Positions 45,171-58,045 of a stretch of DNA of 64,000 bases are shown here, piece by piece. The stretch lies in assembly GCA_950295325.1 (NCBI GenBank), contig OX485808.1:31705180-31769179 (forward strand), given 5' to 3'. The notes below the pieces were generated by a model. It had not been told where the DNA came from and searched no databases. It was given only the letters and a program-made list of their open reading frames with translations. Position numbers and translations under genes: made by a program. Every line of letters starts with the position of its first letter. The stretch's first letter is position 1. The stretch comes from Polytrichum commune (Eukaryota > Streptophyta > Polytrichopsida > Polytrichales > Polytrichaceae).

Positions 45171-45717
45171 AGGGGCACTTTATATTAGGGCCCATTTCTA
45201 GGGCCCATTTCCAAACCCTAGGCATCAACTAATGAGAGTGCTTAGATTGCCCAAATGGGCCCTAATACGGGCCCAAGGGCTTTATATTGAGAGTCGGCCC
45301 ACTTCTCCTAAAGCTTACGTGGCGGGTGACATGGTGACGTTTTGGAGGGAAAGAAATGGGCCGATGCCAAAAAATTGGGTTGAGGGTTTATGGAGACCCA
45401 CTTCGGACCTTCGGCCCACTTCACCCAACTTCCGTCATATAGTCATTTATGACTTTATGACTTTAGTTCAAGCAAGGGCATAATTCATTTAAGCCCAAGT
45501 GGGCCGTGGATTGGGGCTTACAATATAAAGTCCCTAGGCCCATTTGGAAGGCCCACTTTAAAGTAGAGTTTCCAATTTGGGCCCTACAAGTGGGCCTATG
45601 GACTTTAAATTGCAAGGCCCACTCTACGGCCCACTTTGTAAAGTAGGGCTAAAGTTAAGGCCCACTTCAAGTCCAAGTGGGCTCAACTCCAAATGGGCCC
45701 TAATATAAAGTGCCCCT
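45171..45717. mobile_element. MITE with GGGCCCATTT-type ends (family M4)
   Basis: The 27-bp TIRs are perfect: aggggcactttatattaggg then cccattt at 45171-45197, and the inverse at 45691-45717. The 547-bp interior is dense in 'gggccca / tgggccc' words and short inverted repeats, so nearly the whole element can fold. No target duplication can be read at the edges. No coding capacity. Confidence 0.8.
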
Positions 45718-45892
45718 CAATGTCACATACACTACTTGCGATGGGCCTACAACAGATGCCCAGAGGTCTCAAAGTGCCATGTCCATTTAATTGGCAGTTT
45801 GACACTATTCGTCAACACAAGTAGTTTTCGAAATGAAAACTTACTTACATCACAGCATTTACTGTAGCCAATTGGGATACGTGAGATGATAA

Positions 45893-46020
45893 TTTTGCAT
45901 TCTAGTATGCAAGGGGAAGATACTATTAAGCATACTAAAGGCAAGTGTCATGTGTTTACATTTTAGTATGCAAGGGGCAGATATTATTGAGCCAAATGTC
46001 ATTTGTATACACTTTAGTCA
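45893..46020 (+). repeat. Direct duplication of about 65 bp
   Basis: 'tttagtatgcaaggggcaga' with a following 'tattga(a)g...gtgtcat' block occurs twice, near 45897-45945 and 45960-46010. Confidence 0.55.
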
Positions 46021-46624
46021 ACTTGCAGACCATTATGTAACATAGGCATCCACTACCTGACTGCCAAGTGTCATGAGGTCAACACTAGACTACTTTTTGA
46101 AGTTGTTGATCGGTAGTGTAATCTAACATACGCCTCAAAATAGGGGAAGTTACACTAAAAGACCATCAAAAGGTAGTTGTCATGTATTATGCAAGCAGTT
46201 TCTAGTTGAACTTTTTGGGTTGCTCCAATGAGAGCCTGCCACGTCACAAGCCGACAACCTTCTAAGAACTTGATGCGAGTGCCAGCTGGACGTTTATTTT
46301 CCCCTTTCTTTTATGTTTCTTATATCAGCCAATCATGGTATTCTCGTGGAAGCTAAAGCAAGTGGGCCTATTTTCGGTTACATATACAATATCATTCACA
46401 CACCTATATATAAGTGGTGTGTGTGTGAGATGTGGATAGAAGAATGGACACCAAAATGACACGTGTTCAAAGAGATTGGACCGTGCGGTTAAATATGTTT
46501 TGGTGTGCTCAATGTTCAACACAATTAGGAGACTTAATACGGCTTCAATACGAAAGAGGAACTTCACTTTGATAGTTGATAAGATATTCATACGAGTTTT
46601 CGAAAGTTGTGAGGAGAACAACTT

Positions 46625-46770
46625 TGGGGGAGAGAGAAGCATTACATATGAACACACCTCTCATCTATCTGATGTAAACACTTGATCCACTATAAGTTTG
46701 TGGTTGATTCATCTCGAATGATGTTGATTAGACTAATTCGGGGTCTTTAAAACTACATCTTGTGTCGAAT
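46625..46770 (+). repeat. Dispersed repeat family D, copy
   Basis: Contains 'acacctctcatctatctgat', 'ggttgattcatctcgaatg' and 'gactaattcggggtcttta', in family order. Confidence 0.55.
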
Positions 46771-48455
46771 CAATTTAACCTTTGGGGTGCATACTATTCT
46801 GGGTTTTTTTTATGTTGGGGGAATGATAGGTACACTCGTATGTGATAATTCCTCCTCTCCGGTTTTGGGCACCATTTGTATTTGCTAATCATCCCACACC
46901 GATTGCGTATTTCATGTCCTTAGAGAAGTGGATGGAGAGTTATACATGTATGCTTAAGAATCCCTTTACCTTAGTCACGATGTACTTATTTTGAAAGGGG
47001 CTATTTATTCTCAGGTTTTGTCATGGCCATGGCTAAATGTCTTGCTCTTTGCACTAGGCCCCAACCAATCTTCTCTAAAGGTTTAGAACATCGTAGACTT
47101 CACTACCTATTGCAAAAAGTAATGAATAGTAGATTCAACTAGGAAATTAACATCAAGTGTATTGGACTATGGAGTTTGAAAGGATTCCGGTTGGAATGAA
47201 ATAGCCCCAAACCTAGGACAAGGTTTTAGTAGGGCTTTTCAATCTTGGTAAGATTAATGGGGCCCTAGCTCAAAGTGCAAGACAACGAAGCATCGTGAAA
47301 TGTTTCTATCATATACTTCAGAGAACGACAAATTTACCTTTTACTAGGGCCCTTGACCAAAAATGGGAACCAAGTGAAAAATGTGTGTATATATATATAC
47401 ACACTCAAATGTTCTTTCTCGTTGTAAGCAATGAATTCATGAATTTTATGTTCATTTATATAGAGAAGAACACACACACACAATTGAGTACATTGTGGTT
47501 TACTTTAATTTGGTTTTCTAACACATGTTGAGGGGGTGATAGTAAAAATAACTAATTCTTATATAAGGTGGTTGTTGATTCATCTCAATTTAGGGTCATT
47601 AGACAAATTCGAAATATGTGGCACTGATTTTGGGGTTAGTTAACTAAAGATTTAAAAAATAATTAAGATAGTAGTCAATGTTTTCACTCTCCCATCCTGT
47701 GATTTGTCCTTCCCCTCGGTAGGTGTTGTGAACATTGACCCAATATTATCGGTGCATATAAATCTATATTGTTGTAGCAAAAAGGGTAAGACCAAGCAAA
47801 ATGAGGAAATTACATGTTCAAATCATGTGGGACTTGGTTAGGTTGGGATATGAGTTTAAAGAATTGGGAACCATTTCTATAGATATTTTGGGAAATTCCA
47901 CATATTCAATGGGATAAATAGCCACAAGGAATCGAAGCTACATTAGAGTTATCTTTGAATTCTTTCAAAAACTCATGTTTTGGTACAAAATGTCGCAACA
48001 TCTTTGCCCATTCATAATCCATAAAGAGTGCTCAAGCGGTGTAAGAACCCCCAGTTTTGTTAAATTGAAGCAGGATGTTTGACTTTGGCCCTATATAAAA
48101 ATGAATTCTCACAGCAAAATTTGAAGGCACCTGAAATTTTGCTCTTGAAAATTTGAAAAGGAGTTGATTGCAATGTTGTTGTCTCTTGGCCAAAGCCAGA
48201 CACCTCCACCTCATTCTACCAAAAGTGGGGGTTCCGACACCACTTGAACACTCCCTCAAACATTATAACTTGTCAAAAGAGGAGCAAAACTCCCTACCCA
48301 AATTTGAGTCTTTCATATACTTTAGGGATAACTCAATTTGTGTGATAAAGTACGTGGATGGAACTTTCTTCACCTTGGTTTGTATTCAAGTGAGGGGCTT
48401 GCCTCCAATACTTTTGAAAAAGGTTTTTTGGTTACAAGAACTACATTCATTATCC
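46771..48455. other. Intergenic DNA, no gene recognised
   Basis: Contains a partial family D copy near 47560-47640 and short (TA)n/(CA)n tracts near 47388-47403 and 47470-47481. A 103-codon plus-strand frame at 48168-48479 runs into MITE M5 and resembles nothing known. Confidence 0.35.
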
Positions 48456-48649
48456 CAATTAGTGCATGTTACTATTTAGAGTTATGCAGCGCTATAACTA
48501 TTTGATATGAATGTAATGTTTTACCAAGCAAAGTCATTGATGTCCTATAATGTCCAAACAACCTATTGAACTTTCGTTAATAAAAATTGAACTCCTAAGT
48601 AAGTCATTATTGCAATACATAACTCCAAATAGTAACATGCACGAATTGA
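48456..48649. mobile_element. MITE family M5
   Basis: Left end caattagtgcatgttactat then ttagagttatg; the right end is the inverse at about 48619-48649 (cataactccaaatagtaaca then tgcacgaattg). The TIR is about 31 bp with a few mismatches, total 194 bp. The interior ('taatgtccaaac') matches MITE M3 in reverse, so M3 and M5 are related. Confidence 0.75.
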
Positions 48650-50370
48650 TGTAAGTCTTCAATGGCCAACTAGGAACTTATGTCCTCTAAGAAGGTTGCA
48701 CAATACCGTAGCTCCACGGGGAGGTCACTCAGCAGGATTTTTGTGTACCACGTGCGGCGGAGGGGTATTTGTTTAGGGGCTATTTACCTCCAAGGCTTGA
48801 ATTAAAAGCTCCCTATAATTACATAATATTCTAAAATGGCCTATTTTTTTGTACCCTACCATTACTTATAATGCCCATGTCATTGAAATTTTTTGTAGTC
48901 TATATTCCTTTTAATTAAAAAAAACTGAATTTAAGAATGTATGCAATGCAAAAGTGATGGGAAAAGCATGGCAACAAAAAAATATAAAAATTACGTACCA
49001 TTGCAAAAACCAAGTACAAAAACTTAAAGTGAAAATACAAAAATAAGACTTAGGATGGAACACAACATGATTGAGTGTGTATTTACAAACACAACAAGAT
49101 TGTGTGTGTGTTCACAAACACAACACCCGCTGCATAAAAATCCTTTATTCAAAATCACTTTACATGCTAGTGAAGACCAAAACCATATAGTGTGAAACAC
49201 TTTAAGCTTGTGAAAATATCGACACAAGATTGGAGAATAGGAGGACAACAAACAACGCGATATTAGTACTCTCTGCTTGCGCTATGCTTAGTTCCTGCAA
49301 AGCTCGAGAGCAGAAACTGACTAACAATCAGAATAACCACGACACTCAATGATCACTAATCTCTGTGGATCGTTTCAGACCTGCTCTTCAAGGTTTCCGC
49401 ATCAGATCACGCAGCCTGGCTAAAAAACTCTACACAAGATTGGAGAAGAGGATGACGACAAGCAATCCTAAACCCTAAACACAACGGTGAGGCTCAAATG
49501 TTGTGCACAAATAGGCGCCCTACAATTGGGTTGAAGAGTTTCAAAAGAGAGGGGGAGAAAAACCACCAAGAGAAGTCGGGCATAGAGTTAGGCTTCCAAT
49601 TTCATCCATTTTTGGGTGAATGATGAGTAATTTTTCATCCATCCCTCGTGAGGCATGCGTACAAAATTGATTCTACTAAACATACATCCTAAGATCCTTA
49701 TTTTCAGCCCCTATATTATTTTTACTAAAACGGAATGGCCCATATTTTATACCTATCTATTTTACTTGTAATGGGCTTATGTACTTTTAATGGACCCTTC
49801 ATTATTTGGAATTCTTTTATAATTTTTATGTCAAATGGTTTTAATCCTCCCTATATTATGCCGCACGTTGTTTTTAAAATGCACTAAGTGACCCCCCCGT
49901 GCGTAGCTCTCTAGCAACTTGGGCACCTTTCTACCTAATAATTAGTCAAAGTGCAAAATGTAAGTTAGGCAACCCATGAAATAACATTCTAAAATTGGGC
50001 AGATTAACAAAGAAATTTAAAATAAGTCAATTATACATCCAAGTCATTTCTATAATTCATGGGTGGTTTTCCTAATTTCATCTATGGCGGCTACGATTAA
50101 CCCAAACACTTCCCTTAACCCTAAAGTGTGTCTTTTACTTGTATGTCATGGTTTCGCTTGGCAACATATTTTTCTTTGATTTGATGCTACTTTGTTGGAT
50201 TCTAGTGAATGTCACTTGCATTATCATGATTTTAGGCACCCTTCAAATGCTTTATTTATATTTTTTGCACACTCTACAAAATTAATTTCCCAAAAATTTA
50301 GACACCTCTAATATTTATTTATTTTCCGCCCAAGCTGCTAGAGAGCTACGGTAATATAATGCACATTTGA
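48650..50370. other. Intergenic DNA with a local duplication
   Basis: A ~36-bp block ('cacaagattggagaa(t/g)agga' onward) occurs at 49214-49250 and again at 49434-49468, bracketing ~180 bp of less AT-rich DNA. No gene was recognised. Confidence 0.4.
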
Positions 50371-50553
50371 CCAATGAACTGGGAGAACCGACCGCTAGTT
50401 ACAAATGAACATTGGTTTGAGCTTGAGAAACAACCGGCTAAAGTTTCCATCAAGACTTGAGGACAATTATCGACCATTTTAGAAGAGGAATCGAGACAAA
50501 TCCGATTTCACTATTAAAATTAACAATTAACATTTTATATTTTATATTTAAAC

Positions 50554-50589
<36 letters not shown>

Positions 50590-50705
50590 GATGTCAATAC
50601 ACACATCAAGATGTCAACATGTAACCACAACTAGGATCTCCACCGATTATGCCCCAAAAATCTCCCCGGACACTGGATCGGAAGCAATGAACGGGGAGAA
50701 CCGAC
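50371..50705 (+). repeat. Dispersed repeat family E, copy 2, with (AC)n
   Basis: Has the family E start ('gggagaaccgaccgctagtt') and end ('aggatctccaccgattatgc'). It is interrupted by an (AC)n microsatellite at 50555-50587. The start motif occurs again at 50693, where another partial copy may begin. Confidence 0.6.
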
Positions 50706-51349
50706 AATTATTGTAGACATGCTACTAACCGTGCATATTTGGGTTTCAAATGGTTTTCCACAAGGTGGGTTAAACCTTTTTTATTTTTTTTTTAAAATTT
50801 GTAATTAGTAAATGAGATGAGAGTATTGTGGTAAAATGAAATGACAATTGTATTTGAAAAGTTGTAACCTTTCTACAATCAAGTTCACAACTATATGCAT
50901 CAATGTGTGATCAATGTGCCATTCACTAACCGTGCATGTTAGGTTTCACTAAAGGAGCTACAAATGTTGCCCTCTTCTTTGTAGGCATAGGAAATTGATG
51001 AGGTTTTGATATTGTCCTTTTGACTTGTGTAGCCATTTTCTTCTCAAGTTGTTGTTGAAATTTTTGCTTCTTTTTTGGCCATGGCAAGGTCTGCTCTTTT
51101 CATCTTCATCAAATTGCTACATCTACACCTTGCTATGTGATTCGACTGAAGGAAACTCCATGATGAGTGTGAGTTGACAGTGATGTTTTAGGTCATTGGC
51201 GCGGTCATGATTGAGTTTGAGAGACATCGGACGGTTGAGATTGCATGTGATATAATTTGACGGCCGAGATTATAAGTACACAGTAAGTGGCATGGTGGAG
51301 TATGTGATATGCACGGTAAGTGGTGTTGCACGGTTAGTAGCATGTCTAC

Positions 51350-51580
51350 GATAGTTACATATGAACCAGTTGAGTTTGAGAAATAACCGGTTGAAGTTCA
51401 AGACTTCAAGAAAACTACCGATCATTTTAGAGGAATCTATAGTAGAATATACCCCAACTTAATGAAGGAAAACCGGAGGATGTCAACATATAACCGGTTG
51501 GACTCGCAAACACTACTAGTTAGGATCTCGACCGATTATGCATAAAAATCTCCAAGGACACTGGATTCGAAGCCACACAA
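51350..51580 (+). repeat. Dispersed repeat family E, copy 3
   Basis: 'gagtttgagaaataaccggt' through 'ttagaggaatctatagtaga' to 'ggatctcgaccgattatgc'. This is the copy closest to that at 4709-4975. Confidence 0.65.
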
Positions 51581-52959
51581 TTTGAAAGCCGGGTGTTGAC
51601 TTTTGGATCTCGTTCGTTGGACTTTTCGAGATATTTATATTTTTTCCCCTTCCCCGTGTGTCTAATTAATAACTCCTCATAAAACCGCTTGAAAAAAGGT
51701 TCCAAAGGCCTTCCGTTCTTTTCGGACACGACACCCAATCACCACATCGTGAGTCATCACAAAACCCATTGGACTCTTAAAAAAAAAACCGCTCCAACTG
51801 AAGAAAACGAACAAGGATTCACACCAAGGGGAGCCGATTCGCCCTTTCGAGGTGGATGATGCTACCACGATCGCTTTAACTATTGGGAAGAAAGAAAGTT
51901 GGGTCCTTAAGTTAATGGTTAAACCTCGAAAAGTTCTAGATGGTTCTAGCTTGTTCGCGATTGATACGGGATTCGAACGTTACTAAAGAGTGTCTTATTT
52001 GCATTCCATGTGCAAGAAAAAGAAAAAGAAACATGAGGTAGGTGTGCCTAATTCAGTTTTTAATCTTTGAACGGAAACATGCAATTTGATTGGTGTATGG
52101 TTGGGCGTGAATCTGGGAGATGATGTCAGAAAGACACGTGCTGAATAGGAATTGGACTACATGCTCAAAAGTTGTTAATCATTGTAGACGTGATAAGTCA
52201 ATTGGGGGGACACGCATGATCATTTTTAACTCGAAGAATCTTTGCTTTGACGATAGATAGGATGTTCATATGAGCTCCATGCGTTGAAAGGAAAGTGACT
52301 ATGGACATGATTTGGATTTGCTAATCGTCTCGCATTGATGGTGTGTTTGAGTATCCTACGAGAAGTGGGTGTTGAGAGAAGAGTGTCCATTTCAGACCCG
52401 CTTACGTTAAGGGCTCCAAATTTGTATTGGTAGGTGACTGGAAACTAAGAGGGGAGACTCATGTTCCCATGGTGGACATTTTTTATTAGTAATATGTACA
52501 TGCTATGCAAGAATTGAGGATGTTGGTTTTGGGTGGATGTTAGTTTCATGCACCATCTACTTTGGTGAGTGGAGCATTGCTATAGCTCTTGATTTTGAAT
52601 ATCATTTTTAACCAAATAACAAAAAAAACCATAATGTGCATCTTATTTATCTTATGATCAATGTAGATGATATGGCAATTGATGTGTGGAAACTAGAGAA
52701 GGCGGCATGAGCCACTTGCTTGTATATATGACAAGTCATCATGGGGGCCACTCTTATCGCCATACCACATCGATTTCAATGCCACACTAAGTCAAATAGA
52801 AAATGTAGAATCCACATAAAGAAATAGGAAGCAACCTACTTGGTAAAATGAAGAATGGCACTACTTGAAAGAAAAAAATTAACAACATGTCTTAACCTTA
52901 AATGATAACCCACACTAAAAGATCATTCACTGTACTTGAAAACTCCCCTTTATCACCTA
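51581..52959. other. Intergenic DNA, nothing recognised
   Basis: Contains diverged dispersed-repeat words near 52245-52400 that recur at 46870 and 53890, and a family G relic at 52730-52800. No gene was recognised. Confidence 0.35.
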
Positions 52960-53330
52960 TGTTAACTACACGAATCACACCTATTAATGTGGGTTGGAAG
53001 TTAGAGCAAGTAGAAAATACCATGGCCCACTATATTTATGTGCGAGTTGAACACTAGGCTAGCCCTAAAAAAAACCCATCAATATTAACATACAAAAGGA
53101 TTAACCGTTAACGGTTGATATTTATGGTATACTAATGATACTATAATCATCAACCCACATTTATTCATGTTCGTGTAAAAAACATCAATTCTATATTCCT
53201 AGTTATTATGATCATATGATGTTGTGGGCTCAAGAATGGTGTGGTCAATGAATGTTATTATGACCAAAATTGTAGTGGACCACAATATTAGGTGCAAAAG
53301 TTGTAGATTGCAACATTTAATCCATTATAT
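52960..53330 (+). repeat. Dispersed repeat family H, copy 2
   Basis: Same block order as 33880-34580, including 'agtagaaaatac' and 'tcatatgatgttgtgggctc'. Confidence 0.55.
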
Positions 53331-54406
53331 TTTATGTTTTTGCAACAACTACAATAAACATGCGCAACATTATTGCGACCTTATTATGCCTTATTATGTT
53401 GACGTGTATAGCTAAGTTGTTGAGATCTTATAGTCAAAATTTAACTTGTTGACAAGCAAATACATGTGTAGTTGTATAAGCGTGTATGTTACTATTGTGT
53501 GGGTGTGTCTCTTATTTATTTAGTGCATCGCTTTGATTTCTACAAAACAAATATGGTCCGATGTTATACATATTATTGCAATAAAGATTTAGATACCTAA
53601 AGTGTTAAGGAAGTTAAAAGTGAGCCTACATGGATATAAGGTAGACAACCCTTATTCATTTACTCTTCTTAATAAGACACCTATCATAGCTCTTTAGTAG
53701 CTTGGGCAGAAAATAATTAATTTTGAAGGTACCTAAATTTATAAGAAATTAATTTCGTTGAGTGTCACCACCAAGAAGAAGAAGAAGAGTGCCTTTCTCA
53801 AATATGATAACCAATATGGACTTTGTAGTCAACATAGTTGGAGAGGGGGGGAGGGGCACGGATGGACCTATATAACCATTTAATGAGCACGAGAATCTTC
53901 ACTTCAATAATGAATAAGATGTTCATATGAGTTCCACAGTAGAAATGAGGAAAGTGGTTATGACCATGATTTGGATTTGCTATGGTAGACAAGCCCGTTT
54001 TCAATAACCCCCCAATCTTAATACACAGAGTCCTCTACAACCACGAAGTTCTCCACATGCAACCATCATTCTCTATCATCATGGGAAAAGCCATGTAGTT
54101 TCACACGCGTCACCATCACATTCAACATGATGGGAAAAGTGAGCTAAAAGAACACGGATTTGGGTTCCTTGAAAAGGGCACAAAGTGCACTCAAGTCTGC
54201 GTCTCCCAACTATCGGAAATAGGTCGACCTACGTTGCCAATATAGCAACATAGGTTGGGAGACAATCTTCCCACTGAAAATTCTACAACAGTTTCAGATT
54301 TTGAAAATGAATTATGATGTTTTTGTTAAACGTTGTGACATCAATTTTGAAAACCTAGAAAAACCCACTCCGATATCACACTTTTGCGAAATTGCTTATA
54401 GCTAAC
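53331..54406. other. Intergenic DNA, no gene recognised
   Basis: AT-rich sequence with a short (GAA)n near 53776-53789 and a G-rich tract at 53842-53856. Nothing else was recognised. Confidence 0.35.
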
Positions 54407-54904
54407 GGAAATGGGTCCGTTTACCTTAACCATCTCATGCTAATCGCGTGTTTCATTGTCCTAGGTGAAAGCCGGGAAAAAGTAACCATTTAAGGGCTTG
54501 TCTAGGTAAAGGTAGAAAAAGGGGCTTGGAGGCTCGGGAAGTGCACCACGTCCTCTCTTTGCTTATATTTAAGGAAATGGGTTCGTTTACCTTAACCATC
54601 TAGTGCTAATCGCGTGTTTCATTGTCCTAGGTGGAAGCCGGGAAAAAGTAACCATTTAAGGGCTTGTCTAGGTAAAGGTAGAAAAAGGGGCTTGGAGGCT
54701 CGGGAAGTGCACCATGTCCTCTCTTTGCTTATATTTAAGGAAATGGGTTCGTTTACCTTAACCATCTCGTGCTAATCGCGTGTTTCATGATCCTAGGTGG
54801 AAGCCGGGGAAAAGTAACCATTTAAGGGCTTGTCTAGGTAAAGGTAGAAAAAGGAGCTTGGAGGCTCGGGAAGTGCACCACGTCGTCCCCTTCCTTATAT
54901 TTTA
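54407..54904 (+). repeat. Tandem array, three units of 166 bp
   Basis: Units start at 54407, 54573 and 54739 (ggaaatggg...cgtttacctt). They are almost identical, with only a handful of differences each, and all carry 'gctaatcgcgtgtttcat', 'gggcttgtctaggtaaaggt' and 'cttggaggctcgggaagtgc'. High identity suggests a recent amplification. A (TCC)n tract follows at 54906-54922. Confidence 0.9.
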
Positions 54905-55396
54905 TCCTCCTCCTCCTCCTCCTTGAGTCCGGGCCATTCCTTGCTTCTTTTTTTGGTCATTCTATCACGGCGGGCCCCCAAAAACAACTTAATTTTACAT
55001 TGTCGTGGCCTACTAACTAAAGTTGGCATTCGCCATTGTGAGGATCTTGCCAAATTCGTAGATTCTTCACAAGTATCTTAGGGCCGGGCCCCTTGCCTAC
55101 AAAGGGGGACCCTGGATCGGTATATTCTAGATTCCTTTGCCTAATAAGCTTGGTACCAATTATGCGGGTACCAAACACACAAGGCCACCAAATCTTAATT
55201 AGACGACCGTGTGCCTAGAGAAATGTCGTAATTGGCCTGTTGATTTCTCAAGCCCTTTGATGAGGAGTCTTCTTCAATTGATGGGCATTAATTCTAGCTC
55301 GTCCACAAGTGGGTATTAGAGCCGCCTGACAAAGGAGGACAAGGTTACGGGAAGTATCTCAATCCTAGCCTTCGTAAGGTGGATGGGTCGGTTCTT
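54905..55396. other. Intergenic DNA, nothing recognised
   Basis: Moderately GC-rich with a short palindrome (gggccgggcccc near 55081). No gene was recognised. Confidence 0.35.
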
Positions 55397-55886
55397 AGGG
55401 CCACTTCACACAAGAGCCAAGGGCCGTGACCATGAGATTGTGAGAGCCCAAAAGAAAGCGTCCAAAGGCCGTCCCAAGACCACCTCCAAAATCATGTAGT
55501 GTGGTCACGGACTATCAAGTGTAGTGTGAAGTCATATGTGACCGGTTCTTCAACCAAATGTTATTTCAATGAAGTTTTATTCATGCGAGCTCTCATGCAT
55601 GATAAAATAGAATAAATCAACCTTTGTGAGCGTTCAGGGTGCCATGGTCTCCTAGTTTTGTGTTAGGCCTACCTCCAAGAGGTGGTTTTTGAAAAGAGTC
55701 CAAGTGACCATGAAACATGATCCTCCATATAGGAATCCATGTAGACTTTACATCCATCTTACATTCACATACTCCATTGGTCCCTCAAGCGTAGTGTGAA
55801 GCGAACTTGGACCGGCTCCGCCTTTCCACCAATGAGAGTGCTTGAAGTGTAATGGTCATGGGCTCTCAGTTATGTGAAGTGGCCCT
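55397..55886. mobile_element. TIR element family M6, copy 1
   Basis: Left end agggccacttcacacaagag with ccgtgaccat further in; the right end is the inverse ('atggtcatgggctctcag' ... tgtgaagtggccct). Interior blocks (acctccaagaggtggt, aggaatccatgtaga, gtgaagcgaacttggac) are shared with copy 2 at 60253-60593. 490 bp, non-coding. No target duplication is clear. Confidence 0.75.
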
Positions 55887-57079
55887 CAAATGGTTACTTT
55901 CTCCGACTAGCCCACTTCTCCTAAGATATGAAGCACGTGATTAGTACAATATAGTTAGCAAACCCTAATCGAGGCCATGGACAGTTTCCTCATAGTTTTG
56001 GGAGCGCATATGAGTATCTTATTCATCGTCGGAGTGAGGATTATTGTGCTCTTTGAATAGTTAGATAGTGCCTTCCCCCCCCCCCCCCCCAAACACACAA
56101 ATAAAATAATAATGTTGATTGTTGAGCTTAGAATGGATATCATATTTTGAGCACGGTGGCAACCCAATCCTTTCTAAACACATGTGTTTTTGGTATCCGT
56201 TCTTGGAGCCACATCAAACCGCATACGGCATGAATATGAGTGTCGTAGTTAGAAAAGTATTTGAATAAGGGTTGTCTATCTTAGATGGTTAGAAAAATTA
56301 CAAATATCAGTCGTGTTGTGGACACTTCCAACCCCTATATATAATTGTGGTTGTTGAATTGAATTGAAAATCGTCTCATATGTCCAGCATTTGCAAGTGA
56401 CCACATATTTGTAGAAAGAAGATATCAAAATAACAAGGAAATTTTGAACATTCAACAAGTGTTTGGCACTTTTAAATGTTGTTAGATTTATGGTGGCCAC
56501 CCCCAAACCATGTCATTAGGGACATCACCCCCAACCTTGAAACACAACAAGCCATGGTGCCAAATGCGACTTTATCAAAACCTATACCGAACCTCCCCAA
56601 CATCAATATATCATCAAAAAATCGTAGCTACCAAGTAAGGCCCACATAAACTTACCTCGAAGGTGTCATTCTTGGTTCATTTTGCACATCACAATTACGT
56701 CTTCGATCAATGGCATTTGAACTTGCTTGGCCATAAGTAGGTCTCTTTGCCTTATGAATGAGTATGAGTTTATGTGAAGTATCTTGAACTTAACATTTGT
56801 TATTTAGCACTAAGTTAGTAGTGCCAACTTCCAAGTGGTTTAACTGCATCAGTTATTTAGGGTTTGGGGCACAAGTCTCATAACTCTCTTTTGAGGAGCC
56901 CTTAGAGATGACGCTGGCCCACAGCCACGTTACATCTAAGTTAGTACCTACTTATTCATTCAAACGATAGGTCAAAACGTAGTCAACCACACCAAGTTCT
57001 ACACTCTAAATTGCATAATACTAACTTTCTTAATGTCATTCCTTTTCTTGTATCCCGAAACCCTAGGAAAATGGATGTT
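55887..57079. other. Intergenic DNA, no gene recognised
   Basis: Contains a C run near 56075-56091. No protein-like frame was seen. Confidence 0.35.
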
Positions 57080-57205
57080 CTCACATAATGTCACATGCTA
57101 CATTGATTTTCTATTATCACGCATCCATGTAAACACTACAAAACTCCTTAATATCACGTGCATTTTGGTTGCCACAATTGTGATAGTACGGTTTTTAGAG
57201 TGTGC
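57080..57205 (-). repeat. Inverted partial copy of the 270-bp tandem unit
   Basis: The reverse complement matches the centre of the array units at 35431-36229: 'ataatgtcacatgctacat', 'aacactacaaaactccttaa' and 'tatcacgtgcattttggttg'. Confidence 0.7.
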
Positions 57206-57489
57206 ATCTCATTTAGTGTGACATTAAAATTGGTCCCTCGTGTTGATTAAAGCGGTGTTCATGAGTTGTCTTGAAGTGACAACTGACCTATGTCATTTAT
57301 ATCTATAGTTATCACTAAGTGATTGTAAGATCATTTTACGTAGGTTGATGATGAATTGTATGTGCCACATTATACCATATGTATGCAATGTACCCATTTT
57401 GGCCAAAATGTACATGTGGAAAAGGTGAATAGGTTGTCATCTACAAACATCTCAAATTTATCAATAACAATATCAAAGCACCTTCGTAC

Positions 57490-58045
57490 TTAGAGGAAAC
57501 TGCCATAGTATCAATATGGTCTGGATGGGTATTGACCCAAACAACAATTCAGGTTTACAAAGATTCACTTGTCTCGAGATACCCACCAGAGTTTGGTAGC
57601 CTAATGGTATCCCCAAAATGTGCAATCCTCATTGTAGAGAAGGTACCCACAAATCCAACATTGTTATCAACCAATGTTGGTATGCTATCGTTTTTTTCTT
57701 CTTTCTTTGACACCATTCGGGTGTCTATATTGAGGATTTCACATTCTATAATACCACTAGGGTATAGGTATTTGATGGTATTTTTGTTTTGGATATTGCT
57801 CGGGTCTATAAACCATGCCCAAAACCTCCATACATAGGCAAAGAAACACCCTAGTATCAACATGGTTCAGAAATGGTATCGACCCAAATCTACAAACTTG
57901 GACACACTAAGATACTCACACCTTGAGATACCCACCAAACACCAATACTTGATTAACATTACGATTTTGATACCCACATGTAGGTTCTTTGATACCATTA
58001 TCTATGACGTTGGTTATTGGTACCCATGCATTCACCTATACACCA
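57490..58045 (+). repeat. Dispersed repeat family F, duplicated copy
   Basis: Two related halves start near 57508 and 57852 (tagtatcaa(t/c)atggt, ggtat(t/c)gacccaaa). Many 'gatacc/ggtatc' words occur throughout. An inverted relative lies at 15590-15885. The plus-strand and minus-strand frames over this block are not protein-like. Confidence 0.55.

Noticed and set aside
48168-48479. 103-codon plus-strand ORF
   Set aside because: No recognised motif, and its 3' end enters MITE M5. Probably chance.
49467-49482. Telomere-like (CCCTAAA) repeats
   Set aside because: Only one to two degenerate units are present.
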